The notes below the pieces were generated by a model that saw nothing but the letters and a program-made list of their open reading frames with translations, had not been told where the DNA came from and searched no databases. Positions 6,757-10,239 of a DNA stretch of 10,239 nucleotides are shown here, one piece after another. How positions within the stretch are numbered: position 1 is the stretch's first letter; each line of letters begins with the position of its first letter. The stretch comes from CAYTAP01 sp964435775. GTDB lineage: Bacteria > Planctomycetota > Phycisphaerae > Tepidisphaerales > Tepidisphaeraceae. The position numbers were made by a program, and so were the translations under genes. The DNA lies in assembly GCA_964435775.1 (NCBI GenBank), contig CAYTAP010000128.1, positions 1-10,239 on the forward strand, given 5' to 3'.

Positions 6757-8288
6757 AGCAGCGCGGCGATCTCGCCGATCAGCATCGCATAGACCGGGCC
6801 ATACTCGGCATACGTCGCCCAAGTCGGCAGATTCCATGTCGGCTGCCGCCAGAGAAGGTACGAGATCGCCGCGGTTCCGCTCCAGATCAGCATCGTCCAC
6901 CCGGTTCGTCCGCCGAGCAGGGGAACCAGCGCCAGCGCCCAGAGCAGGTACCAGGGATACACCACCGGCGCGGTCAACAGCGCCGCGAGGAGGCACCAGT
7001 ATCCCGCCTGCGCGATGTTCGCCTTGAAAAACCAGCAAAGCCCAAGCACCACGACGACCGATGCGCCGGCAAACTGGCGCGCGTGCTCCTTGGCATGGAC
7101 CATCGCCCATCCATCCCCGCCTTGCCCGAAAAAGTGCTTGAACGCCAGGTAGATCGAGCCGTTGGCTTCCCAGTGATGGGCGTACATCCGTACGGTGGCG
7201 AGCCATCCGATGTATCCGTGCTGTTGCAGCAGCGGCAGGGCGAGAATGAACAGCGTGACGGCGAATGTGAGCGGCAACATCGCCGCTTGCCTCAGGCGAT
7301 GATGATTGTTTGAATCGTCGCCGGTGCGTTTCCGTCCGTCGCCGAGGGCGAAGGGGAGGAGGACGACCGCAAATGGTTTGACGCCGCAGGCCAGCGCCAG
7401 ACCAACTCCAGCGCGGATGTTTTTACGATTTTGCAACAGATGAATCGCCGCGAGAATCAGAAGAATCCCGATGATGTCCTGATGCCCCATTCCGCCGCAT
7501 TCGAGTGTGGTCAGGGGGTTCCAGGCGAAGGGGATGCTCCACAAGGGGCTCTTGCCCGTCTGCGTGAGGATGCGGATCAAGAGCAACGCGCTGGTGGCGG
7601 CGGCGGCTGCGAAGATGATCCGTAAAACCGTGCCGCGTTGCCAGAACGAAAGCGTGCCCATTGCATCTCGCCACGTCGAAGGCGCAGCGCCGCCGCTGGC
7701 GATGGCCGTTGCGCCCCGTGCGCCGTGGCTGGGATTCGGTGGGGGAAGGAACAGCCGTTCGATCCCGCGCGTCCCGACAAAGATCAGTTCGGAAACCGGC
7801 AGGTAGATCGTGTGAAGCTCCGGATAAAGCCGCGATGACAAGCCGAGGCGATCGACCTCATCCCAGTGAGGCGGCTCGCCATTGAATGCAGGCGAGTCCC
7901 ACTGCGCCGGGGATAGGGCATAAGGGGAATATCCCGCAAGCCATGTGACGCCGTCGATGCGATAGCGGATGAGGTCTTCGGACAATGCCGGCCAGAGCAT
8001 CAACACGGCCGATCCCTGCAGGAGAATCGCGCCCCCCAGAATCAGTCCGGCGCTTTGGCGCGCTGACAAACGCATCGCGTCAGCGGGCGCCGAGCAAAGC
8101 AATGCGAGAATGCCGATGCACGCGACCGCCAGGGTGATTTGCCCGCCGATGAGCAGGGCGTCATGGTCCATGATGCGCTGGGCGCGGAGGAGGAAAATCC
8201 AAAGCAGTTGGCCGGGAACAAGCGCGGTGCAAAGCAGCGTCCACGCGATGAGTCGAGAGGCTCGACGATGGGATGCGCCTGCGCTCAA
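6708..8288 (-). CDS. Polytopic GT-C type glycosyltransferase (polyprenyl-phosphate-sugar dependent, mannosyltransferase-like)
   Basis: Enzymes of this type use a lipid-linked sugar donor to glycosylate envelope acceptors on the outer face of the inner membrane. From the TTG at 8288 the protein has 526 residues and about ten or more hydrophobic segments. SEDLIRYRIDG at 103-113, followed by GYSPYALSP, resembles the DxxRYxWDGxxxxxGxNPYxYxP loop of DUF2029/MptB-like enzymes; acidic residues there are candidate catalytic ones. TIYLPVSELIF (160-170), WNPL (256-259), ECGGMGHQD (263-271), a KP pair (304-305) and PVVYPWYLLW (441-450) also fit. The frame stays open to 8447, but that stretch lies inside the PDZ gene and encodes only a basic, low-complexity tail. 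The TTG overlaps the PDZ stop as TTGA, and AAAAGG at 8299-8304 precedes it by ten bases, suggesting translational coupling. A proline/alanine-rich loop lies at about 180-210. The substrate cannot be told from the sequence. Confidence 0.8.
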   Translation of the reverse strand: MSAGASHRRASRLIAWTLLCTALVPGQLLWIFLLRAQRIMDHDALLIGGQITLAVACIGILALLCSAPADAMRLSARQSAGLILGGAILLQGSAVLMLWPALSEDLIRYRIDGVTWLAGYSPYALSPAQWDSPAFNGEPPHWDEVDRLGLSSRLYPELHTIYLPVSELIFVGTRGIERLFLPPPNPSHGARGATAIASGGAAPSTWRDAMGTLSFWQRGTVLRIIFAAAAATSALLLIRILTQTGKSPLWSIPFAWNPLTTLECGGMGHQDIIGILLILAAIHLLQNRKNIRAGVGLALACGVKPFAVVLLPFALGDGRKRTGDDSNNHHRLRQAAMLPLTFAVTLFILALPLLQQHGYIGWLATVRMYAHHWEANGSIYLAFKHFFGQGGDGWAMVHAKEHARQFAGASVVVVLGLCWFFKANIAQAGYWCLLAALLTAPVVYPWYLLWALALVPLLGGRTGWTMLIWSGTAAISYLLWRQPTWNLPTWATYAEYGPVYAMLIGEIAALLYRALAGWPMPRLRIT

Positions 8289-8818
8289 TGCGTCGGAACC
8301 TTTTGAATGCTCTCCAGTTGACGCTGTAATGGAGAGCGGGTGTCCGGGGCGTTTTGATCCGGCGTGCTTATGCCGGGACTGGCCGGCGCGGGGCCGGTGG
8401 CGGGCAGCGTCATCTCGGTTCCATTGCGACGGATGACCAGCGTCCATGCCCGCATCCGCGCGCCCAGCACGAGGTCCTTGGCCAGGTCCGCATCACCGAT
8501 GTCGCGGACGCGTTGCGGGCCGACCTGGATGATCTGATCCCCCGCCCGCAACCCGAAATACGTCGCCATTGGTCCCTCGGGGACGATTGTTTTTACAAGC
8601 AGCGCATCGGTTCGGCTTCCGTTGGACACTGGTTCAAGGGAGATGGAGTCGGCCACCTTCATCCCGTGTGCATCCTCGCCGGCCAGTCGCTGCGCGGTTT
8701 CCTGGAGGGGTTTGGCTGTTTTCAATACGGTTTGCGCATTTTGTGCCTGGAGGTATATGACGATGAATACGATGACGAGCAGACCGATCAATCCGCCTGC
8801 CCCAAGTATCGCGCGCAT
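8285..8818 (-). CDS. Membrane-anchored PDZ-domain protein
   Basis: The 177-residue protein has one N-terminal hydrophobic helix (about 4-23), probably an uncleaved signal anchor placing the rest in the periplasm. A short linker with helix-forming character follows (25-50). A PDZ-like domain spans about 72-140: LLVKTIVPEGPMATYFGLRA (73-92), then GDQIIQVG (93-100), with the hydrophobic pattern of a bacterial PDZ carboxylate-binding loop. The tail (about 141-177) is proline-rich and probably disordered. No protease or other enzymatic domain is present, so it is an adaptor or scaffold by architecture, reminiscent of GspC or HtrA PDZ modules but without their partner domains. AAAGGA at 8825-8830, six bases before the ATG, is a good ribosome site. 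It is the first gene of a two-gene unit with the glycosyltransferase. Its true partner is unknown. Confidence 0.75.
   Translation of the reverse strand: MRAILGAGGLIGLLVIVFIVIYLQAQNAQTVLKTAKPLQETAQRLAGEDAHGMKVADSISLEPVSNGSRTDALLVKTIVPEGPMATYFGLRAGDQIIQVGPQRVRDIGDADLAKDLVLGARMRAWTLVIRRNGTEMTLPATGPAPASPGISTPDQNAPDTRSPLQRQLESIQKVPTH
8299..8304 (-). promoter_or_regulatory. Ribosome binding site supporting the TTG start of the glycosyltransferase
   Basis: On the minus strand AAAAGG lies ten bases before the TTG at 8288-8286, within the last codons of the PDZ gene. With the TTGA stop/start overlap it argues that the glycosyltransferase starts here rather than at the ATG at 8447, deep inside the upstream gene. 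Confidence 0.45.
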
Positions 8819-8885
8819 GATGATTCCTTTCTCAGGTGAAGGCCTCTATTATGACGAGTTTACTTCACACGGGAAACAACAAAAC
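8819..8885. promoter_or_regulatory. Divergent intergenic region between PDZ and methyltransferase genes
   Basis: These 67 bases must hold the 5' signals of both genes. TATTAT at 8847-8852 (plus) and CATAAT (minus-strand reading of 8848-8853) each match the -10 consensus at five of six positions and overlap almost completely. Convincing -35 boxes are not seen for either. The ribosome site of the PDZ gene (8825-8830) also lies here. Confidence 0.25.
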
Positions 8886-9713
8886 ATGGCCAATCGCGGT
8901 GGACACAAGATAAAACGATCAGCAGAGGTGTCGCGCTTGGTTGGTCCGGCGACGGACTGGGGCGGTGTCGCCGATTGGTATGACCAGCTCGTCGGGGAGA
9001 GCGGATCGGACTATCACCAGCACGTCGTGCTCCCCGGTGTACTGCGTCTGCTTGCCGTGAAGGCGGGACAGACGGCACTTGATGTTGCGTGCGGGCAGGG
9101 GGTGCTCTGCCGCCTGCTCCGCGAGAGGGGGGCGGAGGTGACGGGGGTGGATGCGGCGCAGGCGCTGGTGGAGGCGGCTCGTCGGCGGGGCCCGCCGGAC
9201 ATTCGCTACCAAGTCGGTGATGCGCGCGATTTATCCTTCATCGCTCAGGGCGCTTTCGATTTCGCCTCCTGTGTGCTGGCGATTCAAAACATTCATCCAC
9301 TGGCGCCGGCGATCGCCGAGATGGCCCGCGTCATCAAGCCTGGCGGGAAGGTGGTGATCGTCATGATGCACCCCTGCTTCCGCGGGCCGAAGGAGACAAG
9401 CTGGCAATGGGATGAGAGCCGCGGCGTGCAGTATCGGCGGGTGGATCGTTATCTGATGCCGCGCAAGACGCCGATCACCACGCACCCCGGCCGGGATGCG
9501 TCGCAGTATACATGGAGCTTTCATAAGCCGATCGAGGCGTATGTGAAAGCGATGCGGCAGGCGGGTTTGCTCATTGATGCGATGGAGGAATGGCCGAGCC
9601 ACAAGAGCAGCACAAGCGGCCCGCGGGCGGCGGCGGAAAATCGGGCGCGGGAGGAGATTCCCTTGTTCCTTGCGATTCGCGGCGTGAGGGTTCCATCGCC
9701 GTCCAATGGATGA
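8886..9713 (+). CDS. Class I SAM-dependent methyltransferase
   Basis: This 275-residue protein has a Rossmann-fold methyltransferase core of the UbiE/Methyltransf_11 type, transferring a methyl group from S-adenosylmethionine to an unknown small molecule. WYDQLVG at 31-37 is the usual helix before the core. Motif I is ALDVACGQG (64-72), the acidic post-I residue lies in VTGVDA (85-90), VGDARDL at 110-116 contacts the adenine region, motif II is FDFASCVLAIQNI (124-136), and motif III is RVIKPGGKVVIVMMHP (148-163). A C-terminal segment, HKPIEAYVKAMRQAGL (213-228), is typical of the family's final helix. The frame is open from an ATG at 8622, but everything before 8886 is antisense to the PDZ gene and has no methyltransferase character, so I take the ATG at 8886. 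GGGA at 8871-8874 is a modest ribosome site. It is divergent from the PDZ gene across 67 bases. No pathway is evident from neighbours. Confidence 0.88.
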   Translation: MANRGGHKIKRSAEVSRLVGPATDWGGVADWYDQLVGESGSDYHQHVVLPGVLRLLAVKAGQTALDVACGQGVLCRLLRERGAEVTGVDAAQALVEAARRRGPPDIRYQVGDARDLSFIAQGAFDFASCVLAIQNIHPLAPAIAEMARVIKPGGKVVIVMMHPCFRGPKETSWQWDESRGVQYRRVDRYLMPRKTPITTHPGRDASQYTWSFHKPIEAYVKAMRQAGLLIDAMEEWPSHKSSTSGPRAAAENRAREEIPLFLAIRGVRVPSPSNG

Positions 9714-9746
9714 ACGATCCGCCGTCTGCTCGAAGATTCAAAGAAA

Positions 9747-9776
9747 AAGGGCCGAAACTCATGGGTTTCGGCCCTT
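9747..9776 (-). terminator. Intrinsic terminator of the PEP-CTERM-like gene
   Basis: Two perfectly complementary 12-base arms (9747-9758 and 9765-9776) flank a six-base loop. Read on the minus strand the hairpin is followed by TTTTTCTTTGA, the U-rich tract of a rho-independent terminator. It lies 26 bases past the stop codon at 9802. On the plus strand no T-tract follows, so it mainly serves the minus-strand gene, though the hairpin may also protect the methyltransferase transcript. Confidence 0.85.
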
Positions 9777-9801
9777 GTGCATCAATGTGAAAACCATTCG
9801 C

Positions 9802-10239
9802 TTAAGCCGAGCGACGGGCGACCGCGCGGCTGCCGGCGAAGAGCGCCAGACCCGACAGGCCGATCAAGCCCGACCAGAGCGCGCTGGGCAGGGGGATGAC
9901 GTTCGGTCCGACGCCGGGGAGTTCCTTGAGGGTGAAGACCTGTCCGCCGTTGCCCCCATCAGCGGTCGGGTATGCGGCGATGACAAGCTGCCCGCTTGCC
10001 TTGCCCGGACGGAACACATCGCCATTGGCGACCGAGCCATCGGTCAGCGAAAGCAACTTGGCGAGGTCGGTGTTGGGTTGTCCGGCGGTGTCCTGATATT
10101 CGTGCTGGGTGAAGGGGTTGATCGAGAAGCCATCGACGCCGCCGATGTTGGTGGCGCTGACGTCAAAGTGGGGCTGGCTGGTCGTGCCATTGTCGCCGCT
10201 GAGGAGGATGAAGCGGAACTGGCCCCAATCGCTGCCGGT
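9802..10239 (-). CDS. PEP-CTERM-like exported surface protein, C-terminal part
   Basis: The gene is cut by the window edge: 145 C-terminal residues are visible, with no stop up to 10239. A TTG at 10056 is not a credible start because coding sense continues upstream. The last 32 residues form a sorting signal: a short polar turn with VIPLPS, then a hydrophobic helix (ALWSGLIGLSGLALFAG), then a basic end (SRAVARRSA). This is the three-part pattern of PEP-CTERM/exosortase substrates, with PLPS in place of PEP, a variant I associate with planctomycetes. The visible upstream part is rich in G, N, D, T and S and lacks cysteine, as expected for an exported beta-rich domain. It includes WGQFRFILLSGDNG, then DGFSINPFTQHEY. 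The protein is probably exported, cleaved and anchored by an exosortase-type enzyme not encoded here. The exported domain's function is unknown. Confidence 0.75.
   Translation of the reverse strand, partial: TGSDWGQFRFILLSGDNGTTSQPHFDVSATNIGGVDGFSINPFTQHEYQDTAGQPNTDLAKLLSLTDGSVANGDVFRPGKASGQLVIAAYPTADGGNGGQVFTLKELPGVGPNVIPLPSALWSGLIGLSGLALFAGSRAVARRSA

Noticed and set aside
5347..7206. 619-codon minus-strand open frame antisense to the CvpA-like gene
   Set aside because: It crosses a gene boundary and also overlaps the glycosyltransferase in another frame. It has low-complexity composition and no domain, whereas the plus-strand reading has a ribosome site, four membrane helices and a coherent fold.
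8289..8447. N-terminal extension of the glycosyltransferase to the ATG at 8447
   Set aside because: It lies inside the PDZ coding region and gives a basic, low-complexity tail without membrane or catalytic features; the coupled TTG at 8288 is better supported.
8622..8885. N-terminal extension of the methyltransferase to the ATG at 8622
   Set aside because: This stretch is antisense to most of the PDZ gene, encodes no methyltransferase feature, and a divergent start at 8886 fits the family length.

Overview
The window is visibly GC-rich, with densely packed genes and long antisense shadow frames that follow from high third-position GC. It reads as an ordinary chromosomal region of a Gram-negative-type bacterium. 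No tRNA, rRNA, CRISPR array, transposase or integrase was seen. A planctomycete, perhaps of the Phycisphaerae group, is the best guess but an inference. It rests on the PLP-type C-terminal sorting signal at the right edge, the wording of region I of sigma-54, and a membrane-anchored, degenerate secretion ATPase.

Layout. Positions 1-155 are a leader with a plausible sigma-70-type promoter. rpoN (sigma-54) follows at 156-1679 on the plus strand. It converges on a two-gene minus-strand lipid operon: psd (2713-3507) first, then pssA (1709-2620). Together PssA and Psd make phosphatidylethanolamine from CDP-diacylglycerol and serine. Divergent from psd is a plus-strand pair: a GspE/PilB-like ATPase with two N-terminal membrane segments and a degraded nucleotide-binding site (about 3681-5372), then a CvpA-like four-helix membrane protein with a large C-terminal domain that looks partly immunoglobulin-like (5473-6756).

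That pair converges, with a 49-base overlap of 3' ends, on a minus-strand pair. Its first gene encodes a small membrane-anchored PDZ protein (8285-8818). Its second encodes a polytopic GT-C type glycosyltransferase (6708-8288), apparently translationally coupled through a TTGA stop/start. A class I SAM-dependent methyltransferase (8886-9713) is divergent from the PDZ gene. The window ends in the 3' part of a minus-strand gene for a PEP-CTERM-like exported protein (9802 to beyond 10239), closed by a strong intrinsic terminator at 9747-9776.

Most of this is housekeeping envelope biology: phospholipid synthesis, membrane glycosylation and protein export. The best candidate for something undescribed is the 3.68-6.76 kb pair. 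There a type II secretion/type IV pilus ATPase paralogue has lost the Walker A lysine and the His-box histidines but kept its zinc-binding cysteines. It has become a membrane protein and is linked to a CvpA-like protein with an extracytoplasmic domain.
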